Part shown: positions 40,962-49,903 of the stretch, in pieces
Numbering within the stretch: position 1 is the stretch's first letter
How the letters are laid out: the number at the start of each line of letters is the position of its first letter
From: Falsibacillus pallidus
GTDB lineage: Bacteria; Bacillota; Bacilli; Bacillales; DSM-25281
Assembly (NCBI RefSeq): GCF_003350505.1
Contig: NZ_QQAY01000019.1
Coordinates: 1 to 56,834 of the forward strand
Direction: 5' to 3'
Length of the DNA: 56,834 nucleotides
The notes under the pieces: generated by a model
The model's input: only the letters and a program-made list of their open reading frames with translations
Told to the model about the DNA's origin: nothing
Databases searched by the model: none
Translations under genes and position numbers: made by a program

Positions 40962-41855
40962 TTGGACATTAATCAATTAAAGGCATTCGAACACGTAGTT
41001 AGATTGGGGAGTTTTAGTAAAGCAGCAAGATACCTAAACCTATCTCAACCTACAGTTAGTATTAGAATACAAGGGCTGGAAAAGGAGGTTGGCGGCGGTC
41101 TATTTTACCGCGTAGGAAAAAGAGTAGAACTTACTGATATTGGGAAGGGCTTCTTGCCATATGCAAGACAAGCTATGGAGATTTTAGCAAAAGGTGTTGA
41201 AAGAGCGCAGCTTATGCAAGAGGGAAAAGTAGGTCATATTTCAATTGGAACTATCCCCTCTTTTACTTCTGGAATCTTTAGTTCAGTAGTTGCTTACCTC
41301 TATAAAAATTACCCTGATATAAAACTAGAAATACATACTGGTCATAATCAGCAAATCATTGAAATGCTTTATGATGGTTTTATTAAAATAGGATTCATGA
41401 CAAAGCCTTATTTTAATACGGATATTAAGAATATTCATACATTCAAGGAGTCACTTGTATTAGTTGCTCATCATTCACATCCTATTACATCGTCAAATAA
41501 TAGAAACCTTAGTTTTTCTGATGTCCTAAAAGGGAGCAAACCCTATATAATTGTGGATTGGAGTGAGGAAAGCAAACATTGGCAAAAATCCATGCTTAAC
41601 CCTAAAATTGATTATTTAGAATTACCTCCTACCACAGCATTGGACTTAGTTCTTTCTAATAATGGAGTAGCACTTTTAACAGAATCAATGGTTACTGAGC
41701 TGTTAGAAGAAAAAAAATTAGTCAAACTGCAACCAACTGATATTCCGACTTTATATCGTGAAATTGCCCTGGTGAGCTTAGAAACAGAGCTTAACTTATC
41801 TTCAACAGCAATGAGGTTTATTAATGCTTTTAGGAACAATAAAATAAGCAAGTAA
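40962..41855 (+). CDS. LysR family transcriptional regulator
   Basis: This 297-residue protein has an N-terminal winged helix-turn-helix (LKAFEHVVRLGSFSKAARYL followed by NLSQPTVSIRIQGLEKEVGG) and a periplasmic-binding-like effector domain. The start is a TTG with AAGGAG upstream. It is transcribed away from the methyltransferase gene at 40219; the shared 119-base region is AT-rich and could hold its operator. The effector is unknown. Confidence 0.9.
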   Translation: MDINQLKAFEHVVRLGSFSKAARYLNLSQPTVSIRIQGLEKEVGGGLFYRVGKRVELTDIGKGFLPYARQAMEILAKGVERAQLMQEGKVGHISIGTIPSFTSGIFSSVVAYLYKNYPDIKLEIHTGHNQQIIEMLYDGFIKIGFMTKPYFNTDIKNIHTFKESLVLVAHHSHPITSSNNRNLSFSDVLKGSKPYIIVDWSEESKHWQKSMLNPKIDYLELPPTTALDLVLSNNGVALLTESMVTELLEEKKLVKLQPTDIPTLYREIALVSLETELNLSSTAMRFINAFRNNKISK

Positions 41856-41905
41856 ATTTATTGGAGTACAGAGGAATCCATAGCTGTTAAAGAAACGTAA
41901 AAACT

Positions 41906-41970
41906 CTGGGACGGTTCCGACGTTTCATTCTTCATTTCTCATAGAAACACGAGGACCGCCCCATGTTTCC
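41906..41970. repeat. Family B palindromic repeat, copy 7
   Basis: CTGGGACGGTTCCGACGTTT and ACGAGGACCGCCCCATGTTT form imperfect arms around a spacer with CATTCTTCATTTCT. It follows the LysR gene by 50 bases and closely resembles the copy at 42322. Confidence 0.85.
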
Positions 41971-42067
41971 CGAATTCGGGAGCCGTTTCATAGGAAATAC
42001 GTGTTCAAAATGCAATTTCTACTGTTTATCACCAAAAAAAAAGACAGTTTATGAAGTTTTTACTTCC

Positions 42068-42256
42068 TTACTGTCTGCTTAATCTCTCTATTTCAGATTC
42101 AACTATTTTCTCTGTATAAGCACCTAAACTTTCAATCAAGTTTTGATGTAACTTTTGTTGCCCTGCTTCTAACCTTGCTTGGCCCGTTTTTAGTTCCCCG
42201 ATTTCTGTCTTTATACCTTTCAGCTCACTTAAAATCTGTTTCAATATATCCTCCAT
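42068..42256 (-). CDS. Small coiled-coil protein
   Basis: This 62-residue protein is almost entirely helical, with heptad-like spacing (ILKQILSELKGIKTEIGELK and then QARLEAGQQKLHQNL), so it probably forms a coiled coil. The ATG at 42256 follows GGAGGTGG. It resembles the short coiled-coil proteins found singly in many Bacillus genomes; no function can be assigned. Confidence 0.7.
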   Translation of the reverse strand: MEDILKQILSELKGIKTEIGELKTGQARLEAGQQKLHQNLIESLGAYTEKIVESEIERLSRQ

Positions 42257-42321
42257 AAACCCACCTCCGCTCATAATACTAAATTAATTATATCATCTAT
42301 ATACTATGAAAATAATGTATA

Positions 42322-42390
42322 ACACGGGGACAGTTCCGGCGTTTCATTCTTCATTTCTAATAGAAACGCGAGAACCGCACCGTGTTTCTT
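42322..42390. repeat. Family B palindromic repeat, copy 8
   Basis: AACACGGGGACAGTTCCGGC and GAGAACCGCACCGTGTTTCT form inverted arms around CATTCTTCATTTCT. It lies 20 bases upstream of the START-fold gene at 42411 and would be in its leader. Confidence 0.85.
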
Positions 42391-42410
42391 CAAAAACAAG
42401 GAGGATTTTT

Positions 42411-42917
42411 ATGGATAACAATCTGAATCATTCATTCGAATTTACGCGAGTATTCGATGCCCCTCGCGAACTTGTTTTCAAAGCATGGACAGAGACTATA
42501 CATTTCTCGAAATGGTGGGGGCCAAAAGAGTTCACCCTCAAAGTCGTTATAATGAATGCTCGATCAGGTGGCAGGTTTTTAGGTTTTCTGACGTCTACTG
42601 ACGGAAATCGAGTTATGTGGAGAAAATTTACATACCAAGAGGTTATCGAACCGGAAAAAGTGTCTTTTATCCAATCTTTTTCCGATGAACAAGGCAATAC
42701 GGTCGAAGCGCCTTTTAGTGGGAGCTGGCCACTTGAAATTATGAATGTCATCACGCTTGAAGAAGACGAAGGCAAAACTGTTTTAAAACTGAAAGGCTTT
42801 CCTGTGGACGCTTCCGCTGAGGAACAAGAATCATACAACAGTATGGCTCCAATGCTTCAAAAAGATCTTGAAGGTACTTTCGATAAAATCGCAGACTATC
42901 TTGTCTCCCTGAAATAG
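42411..42917 (+). CDS. START-fold (SRPBCC/AHSA1) domain protein
   Basis: This 168-residue protein matches the Aha1 C-terminal-like family: FEFTRVFDAPRELVFKAW, KWWGPKEFTLKV, GFLTSTDGNRVMWR and a C-terminal helix with MLQKDLEGTFDKIADYL. The ATG at 42411 follows AAGGAGG. It is not closely related to the one at 36592. Ligand and role are unknown. Confidence 0.85.
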   Translation: MDNNLNHSFEFTRVFDAPRELVFKAWTETIHFSKWWGPKEFTLKVVIMNARSGGRFLGFLTSTDGNRVMWRKFTYQEVIEPEKVSFIQSFSDEQGNTVEAPFSGSWPLEIMNVITLEEDEGKTVLKLKGFPVDASAEEQESYNSMAPMLQKDLEGTFDKIADYLVSLK

Positions 42918-42928
42918 AAGGCAATATA

Positions 42929-42956
42929 AAACGCTCAAGTTTTTTGAGCGTTTTTG
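42929..42956 (+). terminator. Terminator of the START-fold gene
   Basis: AAACGCTCAA and TTGAGCGTTT form a stem with a four-to-five-base loop, followed by TTG/T-rich sequence, 12 bases after the stop codon. Confidence 0.85.
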
Positions 42957-43012
42957 TTCCGATTAGCTTGAAATATGTCGAAAACAAATTTTTTGAAAAA
43001 GTTACGATAATG

Positions 43013-43225
43013 TCAATTATTACTTTTGCTTTCCAAGTGTTTTTTAACATCAATAATTGCTTTAATGATCGTTCCTATCAAAATTACGTATAAAGCAGTG
43101 GTTAATATGCTATAAAAAATTCCTGGTTCTTCGGGAAATGCAAAATACACTGCAAGACTTCCTATTATTAGTATAAGAATTAAGTAACAAAGCTTTGTGA
43201 CTGGGTGTAATGCACTCATGAACAT
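43013..43225 (-). CDS. Small two-segment membrane protein
   Basis: This 70-residue protein has two membrane segments (LCYLILILIIGSLAVYFAF and YSILTTALYVILIGTIIKA) and a charged C-terminal helix (IDVKKHLESKSNN). AAAGGTGG precedes the ATG. No family is recognised. Confidence 0.65.
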   Translation of the reverse strand: MFMSALHPVTKLCYLILILIIGSLAVYFAFPEEPGIFYSILTTALYVILIGTIIKAIIDVKKHLESKSNN

Positions 43226-43509
43226 AGATATCCACCTTTCTTTAGTCTTTTAGACATTGGCCCCCTGTATTACAGGAGGGAGTATTATAAAAGTATTACC
43301 CCTTGCTATTTTAACATTTTTTTCCACAAGAAGTATGATTTCTGTTGGAAATAGTGCTAATGCCGCAGAATAGAGTATTCTCGAAACAGATAACTCCCTG
43401 TGTATCCCACTTGCAGCAGAGTTCATTAAAATAACAATTTGTCAAAAAAAGGATGAGGCTGAATTATATAGAATACTTTTAATTAGTTAAAAAATTAAGG
43501 GGGAGATTC

Positions 43510-44582
43510 ATGATTTATAACGAGTCAGTTAAAATCTGTGAAGCATACTTACTTCCAATAGTATCAGAGTTGTACGGGTTGGAAGGTTATGAAATCACGC
43601 CGGTTAATGCACATATGGGAGGGCGCAATGTTGTTTATACCTGTGAGAAGGAAGGCACCGATGCAAAAATACTCAGAATCTCCTTCTTACATGACAGAAG
43701 TCGGGAAGATTTTCAGGGTGAAGTGGAGTATGTAAGGTATTTATTCGAACATGGCGGGAGTGTTTCGGATGTAGTCAACTCTCGGAAGGGGAATTTGCTG
43801 GAAGAGATTACCCATAATAATCATACTTTTTTATCTGCATGTTTAAAAAGGCTAAAGGAAAAAGGCTTGTTGAAAATAATTATAGATATCGGGAAGGAAT
43901 TCCAATTTCCGAATACTATTATAATTGCGGTAAAGTCTTGGGGAAAATGCACCAATTATCAAAAGGGTACTCTCCTGTTCATAGTCGGTATAGTTTTTTT
44001 GATAAATACACTCCTGAATATATCGAAAAATTAATACCCGGTTCATTGCCACTCCTGAAGGAGAAGTTAGTAGACCTCCTTAAAACCTTAAAAGAATTGG
44101 ACAAGAGTAGCGATTCTTTCGGTATGGTTCATTTTGATTACAACGACGGGAATTATTCAATTGATTTTGATACTGGTCAAATGACCGTATATGATTTTGA
44201 TAATTCATGTTATTTCTGGTACATGTTTGATCTAGCAGGTCTCTGGACGCAAGGAGTTGGCTGGATACAATTTGAACCAGATGCTGATAAACGGAAAAAG
44301 TTCATGGATTATTATTTTGAAACAGTACTTGAGGGATATAGATCCGAAACCGTTCTTGAAGATGCGATGTTGGATCAATTGCCTTTATTTATCCAAGTCA
44401 CCCTTATGGAAGCTATTGTAGATGCATTTGAGGTGTTACTCAATAATGGTGAAGAACCAGAGGTGGATGAGGAGTTATCGTATCTCATAAAATGCTTAGA
44501 GGATGATATTCCGTATAAAGGCTTTTTCCATGATATTTACTCGTGGGAAGCCCCATTTGAGTATGAGAAACGCACTGTTTAG
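43510..44582 (+). pseudogene. Phosphotransferase (APH-like kinase) gene with a frameshift
   Basis: Two overlapping frames together make one protein. The first starts at an ATG after GGGGGA and reads ITPVNAHMGGRNVVYTCEKE (kinase N-lobe) up to NNHTF; the second continues as FKKAKGKRLVENNYRYREG with LGKMHQLSKGY, then MVHFDYNDGNYSIDFDTG (the catalytic HxDxxxxN-type loop) and VYDFDN. The frames join if one T is added to the run of six at 43826-43831. The intact protein would be about 357 residues. Either the gene is inactivated, or the base call is wrong, or slippage on the T-run restores the frame. Confidence 0.85.
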
Positions 44583-44658
44583 TCTTTTTATGGCAGGTTT
44601 TGTTTCTACTAAAATATATAATTAATATCAAAAAAGATTAGAGAATCGGAGACTTACA

Positions 44659-45408
44659 ATGAAAACCGAATTCGATAATAAAACAAAAGAATATGCATTG
44701 GGAAGGCCTTCTTATCCAACAGAAGTATTGAAAACACTCAGAAAGCTGGGAATCAATGAACATTCCACAATCGCAGATATTGGAGCAGGGACTGGACTTC
44801 TTACAAGTTTGTTAGGCGAATTGGGCTGCAGGGTGCTGGCAATTGAACCTAACGACTTTATGCTACAAGAGGGTATAAAATATTGCTGGAATAAGGAAAA
44901 TATCCAATTCATTAATGCCCCTGCTGAAGAAACGACATTGGAAGATAATAGTGTTGATATCATTACGATTGCACAAGCGTTTCATTGGTTTGATAAGGCA
45001 TTATGCAACAAGGAATTTCAACGAATTTTAAAAGAAGATGGATTTGTCATGATTTTATTTAATGAAATGCAGCAAGATAGTCCATTAGAGAAAGAGTACA
45101 CGAGTGTTCTTTATAAATATAAAGTAAAAACAAATGCCGCAATTTCCAACTTTGATCCAGACAAAGAAAAACTTCATTTTTTTGGACAGGATTATACCAA
45201 ACTGCATTATGATCATTGGCACACATTAACGGAGGAAGGGTTTGTAGCAGGTGCACTATCGCTATCCTTTACTCCTACAAAATCGGATAGCAGCTATGAA
45301 GCATTTATAGCAGAGCTTCATGACCTCTTTTCAAAATATCAACAAAACGAAACTATAACGTTCCATTATAAAACCGAGGTTTGTATTTGTAAGTTTGCAC
45401 AGGAATAA
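44659..45408 (+). CDS. Class I SAM-dependent methyltransferase
   Basis: This 249-residue protein has motif I TIADIGAGTGLLTSLLGELG, then VLAIEPNDFML, AEETTLEDNSVDIITIAQAF and HWFDKALCNKEFQRIL, typical of the methyltransferase 11 group. The ATG follows a weak CGGAG site. A terminator lies 15 bases beyond its stop. Substrate unknown. Confidence 0.88.
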   Translation: MKTEFDNKTKEYALGRPSYPTEVLKTLRKLGINEHSTIADIGAGTGLLTSLLGELGCRVLAIEPNDFMLQEGIKYCWNKENIQFINAPAEETTLEDNSVDIITIAQAFHWFDKALCNKEFQRILKEDGFVMILFNEMQQDSPLEKEYTSVLYKYKVKTNAAISNFDPDKEKLHFFGQDYTKLHYDHWHTLTEEGFVAGALSLSFTPTKSDSSYEAFIAELHDLFSKYQQNETITFHYKTEVCICKFAQE

Positions 45409-45422
45409 ATCATTTGAATGAT

Positions 45423-45453
45423 AAAAAAACGCTCAAAATTCTGAGCGTTTTTT
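45423..45453 (+). terminator. Terminator of the methyltransferase gene
   Basis: AAAACGCTCA and TGAGCGTTTT form a stem around AAATTC, followed by T residues. Confidence 0.88.
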
Positions 45454-45501
45454 GCTATTCGAAAGCAAGATGCCGTTTCTGATACTTCCCGCTAAATCAA
45501 A

Positions 45502-45534
45502 AAGGAAGCTGGAGAACCGTCCCTGTGCTTCCCC
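45502..45534. repeat. Family B repeat, right half
   Basis: GGAAGCTGGAGAACCGTCCC followed by TGTGCTTCCC is a compact family B element. It ends 13 bases before the stop codon of the leftward ABC transporter gene. Confidence 0.75.
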
Positions 45535-45547
45535 CGCTTCCCACTTC

Positions 45548-47407
45548 CTACCCCACAGCCTTCTCGGAAAATTGACTGTTGTACAGGTCGGCATAGAATC
45601 CGTCTTGCTCTAGCAGCTCCACGTGCGTTCCCTGTTCGATCACGGTTCCTTGGTCCATGACGAGGATCAGGTCGGCATCCTTGATGGTGGAGAGCCGGTG
45701 TGCAATGACAAAACTTGTTCTATCTTCCATCAAGCGATTCATCGCCTTCTGGATAAAGATCTCTGTCCGTGTGTCGACACTTGACGTCGCTTCATCCAAG
45801 ATCATGATCGGTGGATTGGCAAGGATGGCCCGTGCAATGGTCAATAGCTGCTTCTGCCCTTGTGAGATATTCGAAGCTTCTTCATTCAAGACCGTCTCGT
45901 AGCCATCAGGCAGCGTCCGGATAAAATGGTCGGCATGAGCCGTGCGAGCGGCATTTGTAATTTCTTCATCAGTGGCTCCGGTTTTCCCATACGCCAGATT
46001 TTCCCGGATTGTTCCATTGAATAACCACGTATCCTGCAAAACCATTCCGAAGTTTTTTCGGAGATCCTCCCTGGACATTTCACGGGTATCAAATCCGTCA
46101 ATGAGGATTTTTCCACCATTCAATTCATAGAAACGCATCAGCAAATTGATGAGCGTCGTTTTTCCTGCACCGGTCGGACCTACGATGGCAACGGTTTGGC
46201 CTGGCTTCACATGGATATTCATATCTTTGATCAGCATATCCTCTCCATAGCCAAAATCCACGTGTTCAAAATTGACGGCACCTTTGGCTCGTGCAACACT
46301 TACATCCGTTTTTTCTTCCGTCTCTTCTTCTTCATCAAGCAGTTCAAAAACGCGTTCCGCTGCTGCGACTGTCGATTGGATGATGTTCGCGATATTGGCC
46401 GTCTGAGTGATGGGCTGTGTGAACTGGCGTGTATAGGTGATAAAAGCTTGAATATCACCGATGGAAATGGCCCGTTGTGTCACAAGTATTCCTCCGACGA
46501 CACTAATCAGCACATAGCTGATATTCCCGATGAACATCATCATCGGCATTATGATCCCGGAGATGAATTGTGCTTTGCTTCCTGCTTGATACAGTTTCTC
46601 ATTGACTGCATCAAACTCAGCTCCGGCTTTTTTCTCATGGCCGAACGCTTTCACGACTTGGTGCCCTGTATACATTTCTTCAATATGTCCATTCAATTGG
46701 CCCAGCGTCCGCTGTTGATCGGCAAAGTGTTTTTGCGACCGCTTCAAGATCGGCCGGATCGCAAACATAGACAATGGGAGACTCACGATCGAGATCAGTG
46801 TCAAAAGCGGACTGATCGTCAGCATCATGATGATGATCCCGATGATGGTGACAATGGAAGTGATAAATTGGGTCAAGCTTTGCTGCATCGTCGTTCCGAT
46901 TGTGTCAATATCATTGGACATGCGGCTGAGTGTATCTCCGTGCGAGTGTCCATCAAAGTATTTGAGCGGCAGCTTCTCAAGCTTCTTATTGACATCCTCC
47001 CTTAAATCATAGACCGTTCTTTGTGCGACGGTTGACATCAGATATTGCTGTACATACGTAAACAAGCTGCTCAATACATACAGTCCTGCCAGGGTGAGAA
47101 GGATCTGTCCAATGCCGGCAAAATCAATTTCGGCACCTGGGACCCCCGTGAATTTCCCGTAGGCTCCCTCGAATAATTTCGTAATGGCCGTCCCCATGAT
47201 TTTTGGTCCTGCAATCATAAAGACCGTGCTGAGGATGGCTGCGATAAAAACAGCAATCAATCTGTTTCGGCGGGGCTTCAAGTAGCTCAAGAGTCTTTTC
47301 AAAGTCCCTTTAAAGTCCTTGGCTTTCTGCCCCATCATCAGCATGCTCCCGCCGCCGGGGCCATGTCCCATCTGCATTCCTTTTTGAGGTCTTTTTTGGC
47401 TGCTCAT
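45548..47407 (-). CDS. Heterodimeric ABC exporter, canonical Walker B half
   Basis: This 619-residue half-transporter has six membrane segments and a C-terminal ATPase with Walker A GPTGAGKTT, ABC signature ISQGQ and Walker B IMILDEATSSVD with the catalytic Glu present. The signature is non-canonical (LSGGQ expected). Together with its partner at 47404 this gives one consensus and one degenerate ATP site, the pattern of heterodimeric multidrug exporters such as BmrCD and YfiBC of B. subtilis. A Gly/Met-rich N-terminal tail (MGHGPGGGSML) is unusual. It starts inside the partner's stop codon region (four-base overlap). Confidence 0.9.
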   Translation of the reverse strand: MSSQKRPQKGMQMGHGPGGGSMLMMGQKAKDFKGTLKRLLSYLKPRRNRLIAVFIAAILSTVFMIAGPKIMGTAITKLFEGAYGKFTGVPGAEIDFAGIGQILLTLAGLYVLSSLFTYVQQYLMSTVAQRTVYDLREDVNKKLEKLPLKYFDGHSHGDTLSRMSNDIDTIGTTMQQSLTQFITSIVTIIGIIIMMLTISPLLTLISIVSLPLSMFAIRPILKRSQKHFADQQRTLGQLNGHIEEMYTGHQVVKAFGHEKKAGAEFDAVNEKLYQAGSKAQFISGIIMPMMMFIGNISYVLISVVGGILVTQRAISIGDIQAFITYTRQFTQPITQTANIANIIQSTVAAAERVFELLDEEEETEEKTDVSVARAKGAVNFEHVDFGYGEDMLIKDMNIHVKPGQTVAIVGPTGAGKTTLINLLMRFYELNGGKILIDGFDTREMSREDLRKNFGMVLQDTWLFNGTIRENLAYGKTGATDEEITNAARTAHADHFIRTLPDGYETVLNEEASNISQGQKQLLTIARAILANPPIMILDEATSSVDTRTEIFIQKAMNRLMEDRTSFVIAHRLSTIKDADLILVMDQGTVIEQGTHVELLEQDGFYADLYNSQFSEKAVG

Positions 47408-49128
47408 GCGATCTCCTCCTCAGACAGCTGCGATTCAACGATTTCACGATAGACCGAGTTGGTTTCCAGCAGCTCCTTATGCGTTCCGATCCCTGCTACT
47501 TCCCCTTTTTCAAGGACAATGATGCGATCGGCATCGATAACGGTGCTGACACGCTGTGCGACAATCAGCACGGTTGCCTCTTTCGTTTCGTTTTTCAACG
47601 CAGCGCGCAGCTTCGCATCTGTTTTATAATCCAATGCTGAAAAGCTGTCGTCAAAAATATAAAGGTCTGGCTTGCGGACTAGCGCACGGGCGATTGAAAG
47701 ACGCTGTTTCTGCCCTCCGGATAAATTGCTTCCTCCCTGCTCTATCTCAGATTCATACCCATCCTTCATGCGGCCGATGAACTCTTCCGCTTGGGCGATT
47801 CTTGCTGCATGCTCGATTTCCCACTGTTCGGCATTTTCTTTTCCGAAGCGAATATTTTCCGCAATGGTTCCCGTGAACAGCAACGCTTTCTGCGGCACAA
47901 AGCCAATTTTTGAACGAACATCCTCTTGAGATGCTTCGCGGATATCCACCCCATTGACGCGGATGGCGCCGCTTGAAATTTCATAAAAACGGGGAATCAA
48001 ATTCACAAGGGTCGATTTTCCAGATCCCGTTCCACCAATGACGGCCGTTACTTCGCCTGGTTTTGCCGAAAAACTGATATCCGTCAATGCAGGCTCCTCT
48101 GCGCCAGGATAGCTGAATGTGACGTGATCGAACTCGAGGGTGCCCTTTTCTTGATTCGCTTCCTTCGTTCCTTCATCAAAAAAGGAAGGATTCATATCCA
48201 TTACTTCGTTAATCCGCTTAGCAGAAACGGCAGCGCGCGGAACCATAACAAACATCATCGAAGCCATCACGAGAGCAAACATGATTTGCATCACGTATTG
48301 GATATAGGCCATCAGATCCCCAATCTGCATACCGCCGTTATCGATCCGGATCCCACCGAACCAAATGACGGCAACGACTGTCAAATTCATGACAAGCATC
48401 ATGATCGGCATCATGAAAGCCATGATTTTATTTACTTTTATCGAAACATCCGTTAAATCTTCATTCGCTTTTTGGAGGCGCTTTTTTTCCTCTTCTTCCC
48501 GATTGAACGCACGGATGACGCGGACTCCTGTCAAATTTTCACGAAGGACGAGATTCAGCTTATCCAATCGTTTTTGCACCGTTTGAAAAAGTGGGATTCC
48601 CTTATAGAGAATCAATAGGATCGATCCGATCAATACAGGCATGGTGACCACAATGACCAGTGAGAGTTTGGCATCCTTCGATACGGCCATGATGATGCCG
48701 CCTATCAGCATAATAGGGGCGCTGACCACCATCCGCAGCAACATGATCACTACCTGCTGCACTTGGGTGATATCATTTGTGGTCCTTGTAATCAATGAAG
48801 CTGTCCCTACTTCATCAAATTCCTGCAGGGTGAATTTTTCTACGTGATAAAACACGTTGCGGCGGATATCACGGCCGAGTCCCATAGCTGATTTGGAAGA
48901 ATAGTAGCTGGCAAAGATCGAAGCGACACCGCCCAATCCGGAAACAAGAAGCATCCAGCCGCCAATTTTCCATATGTAAGGCGTATCTCCCTTCACAACA
49001 CCATTATCAATGATGTCGGACATCAGCGTCGGCAAATAAAGCGTCGCCATGGACTGAATAAAGATAAATAGCAAAACGGCCACGACACTCCATTTATATA
49101 CGGATAAATTTTTTAATAGTTTAATCAT
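47404..49128 (-). CDS. Heterodimeric ABC exporter, degenerate Walker B half
   Basis: This 574-residue half-transporter has six membrane segments and an ATPase with Walker A GGTGSGKST, signature LSGGQKQRLS and Walker B LYIFDDSFSALD, where Asp replaces the catalytic Glu. That substitution marks the degenerate-site subunit of heterodimeric exporters. The gene overlaps the marR gene upstream by eight bases and its partner downstream by four, so all three form one operon. It probably exports drugs or lipids; the substrate is unknown. Confidence 0.9.
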   Translation of the reverse strand: MIKLLKNLSVYKWSVVAVLLFIFIQSMATLYLPTLMSDIIDNGVVKGDTPYIWKIGGWMLLVSGLGGVASIFASYYSSKSAMGLGRDIRRNVFYHVEKFTLQEFDEVGTASLITRTTNDITQVQQVVIMLLRMVVSAPIMLIGGIIMAVSKDAKLSLVIVVTMPVLIGSILLILYKGIPLFQTVQKRLDKLNLVLRENLTGVRVIRAFNREEEEKKRLQKANEDLTDVSIKVNKIMAFMMPIMMLVMNLTVVAVIWFGGIRIDNGGMQIGDLMAYIQYVMQIMFALVMASMMFVMVPRAAVSAKRINEVMDMNPSFFDEGTKEANQEKGTLEFDHVTFSYPGAEEPALTDISFSAKPGEVTAVIGGTGSGKSTLVNLIPRFYEISSGAIRVNGVDIREASQEDVRSKIGFVPQKALLFTGTIAENIRFGKENAEQWEIEHAARIAQAEEFIGRMKDGYESEIEQGGSNLSGGQKQRLSIARALVRKPDLYIFDDSFSALDYKTDAKLRAALKNETKEATVLIVAQRVSTVIDADRIIVLEKGEVAGIGTHKELLETNSVYREIVESQLSEEEIA

Positions 49129-49606
49129 TTATACAATCTCCTTGCTCTGTCGATTGTGATTCCAAGAAATCAATGATCTTCGAGTGGGATTCCAGCAGAT
49201 TCTCATACTCTTCATCTGAAAACAGCTGAACAGCCGATTCAAATAAGTCATGGACGCTGCCTTCCTGCTGATGAATGGTCTTAAAAAAGTTCTCCCCTTT
49301 TTCACTGAGTGACAGCTGGACTTCCCGGCGGTTTTCCTCCAGCTGCTGCCGGTTCAGCCACCCATCCTGCACCAGCCCGTCTATGGCCTGACTGAGGGTG
49401 CTCTTCGGAAGGAATGTCTTTTCCCTCAACGTTTTCTGGGGCATGATTTTTAATGGGGCAATGGTCATTAATATCGAATATTGCGGAACGGTGAGGCCAT
49501 TTTCCACCGCTGTCCTCTGAACGACCCGCATCAAATTTTTCTGAACGCGCCAAAAGGAACGCATCAGCTTGACCGAACGAGTTAAATTCCGATTATCATT
49601 CTCCAC
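49121..49606 (-). CDS. MarR family transcriptional regulator
   Basis: This 161-residue protein has the MarR winged helix: QYSILMTIAPLKIMPQKTLR, FLPKSTLSQAIDGLVQDGWL and QLEENRREVQLSLSEKGENF. It is first in an operon with two ABC exporter subunits and presumably represses it, responding to an exported compound. Three 15-bp repeats directly upstream (49629-49673) are the likely operator. GGAG lies before the ATG. Confidence 0.9.
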   Translation of the reverse strand: MENDNRNLTRSVKLMRSFWRVQKNLMRVVQRTAVENGLTVPQYSILMTIAPLKIMPQKTLREKTFLPKSTLSQAIDGLVQDGWLNRQQLEENRREVQLSLSEKGENFFKTIHQQEGSVHDLFESAVQLFSDEEYENLLESHSKIIDFLESQSTEQGDCIND

Positions 49607-49628
49607 TGTTTCATCTCCTTCCGATATC

Positions 49629-49673
49629 GAACGGTTCCAAACCGAACAATTCTAAACTGATCGATTCCAATTT
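49629..49673 (-). promoter_or_regulatory. Three tandem 15-bp repeats, likely MarR operator
   Basis: GAACGGTTCCAAACC, GAACAATTCTAAACT and GATCGATTCCAATTT follow each other without gaps. Each begins with a short palindrome (GAACNNTTC-type), and GGTTCCAAACC is a larger one. The array lies 23-67 bases before the marR start codon, where a repressor of the operon would be expected to bind. Confidence 0.65.
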
Positions 49674-49720
49674 ACTCCTTTGACCACTCACAGTCAAGGA
49701 AAGTCATTAGACAAAAACTG

Positions 49721-49760
49721 CGGAAGCACGGGGAAGCACGGGGACGGTTCTCGTGCTTCC
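49721..49760. repeat. Family B repeat, compact copy
   Basis: CGGAAGCACGGGGAAGCACG is followed by GGGACGGTTCTCGTGCTTCC; GAAGCACG and CGTGCTTC are inverted arms. It lies between the divergent marR operon and the two-component genes. Confidence 0.8.
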
Positions 49761-49903
49761 TGTTCATAATCCGTTCATATAATTTCGCTATGCTATCCCT
49801 ATCATGAACGTTCCTCCCTTCTTCTCTGCCCTTTCCAAAATTGGTAAAATGGGAGATAAGTGATGTCGGGAAAAATTTTAATCTATGAAAAAGGAATGAT
49901 TGA

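Noticed and set aside
46196-47005. A 269-codon plus-strand frame inside the ABC transporter gene
   Set aside because: It is antisense to a well-conserved transporter and is rich in His and Asp, typical of a reverse-frame shadow.
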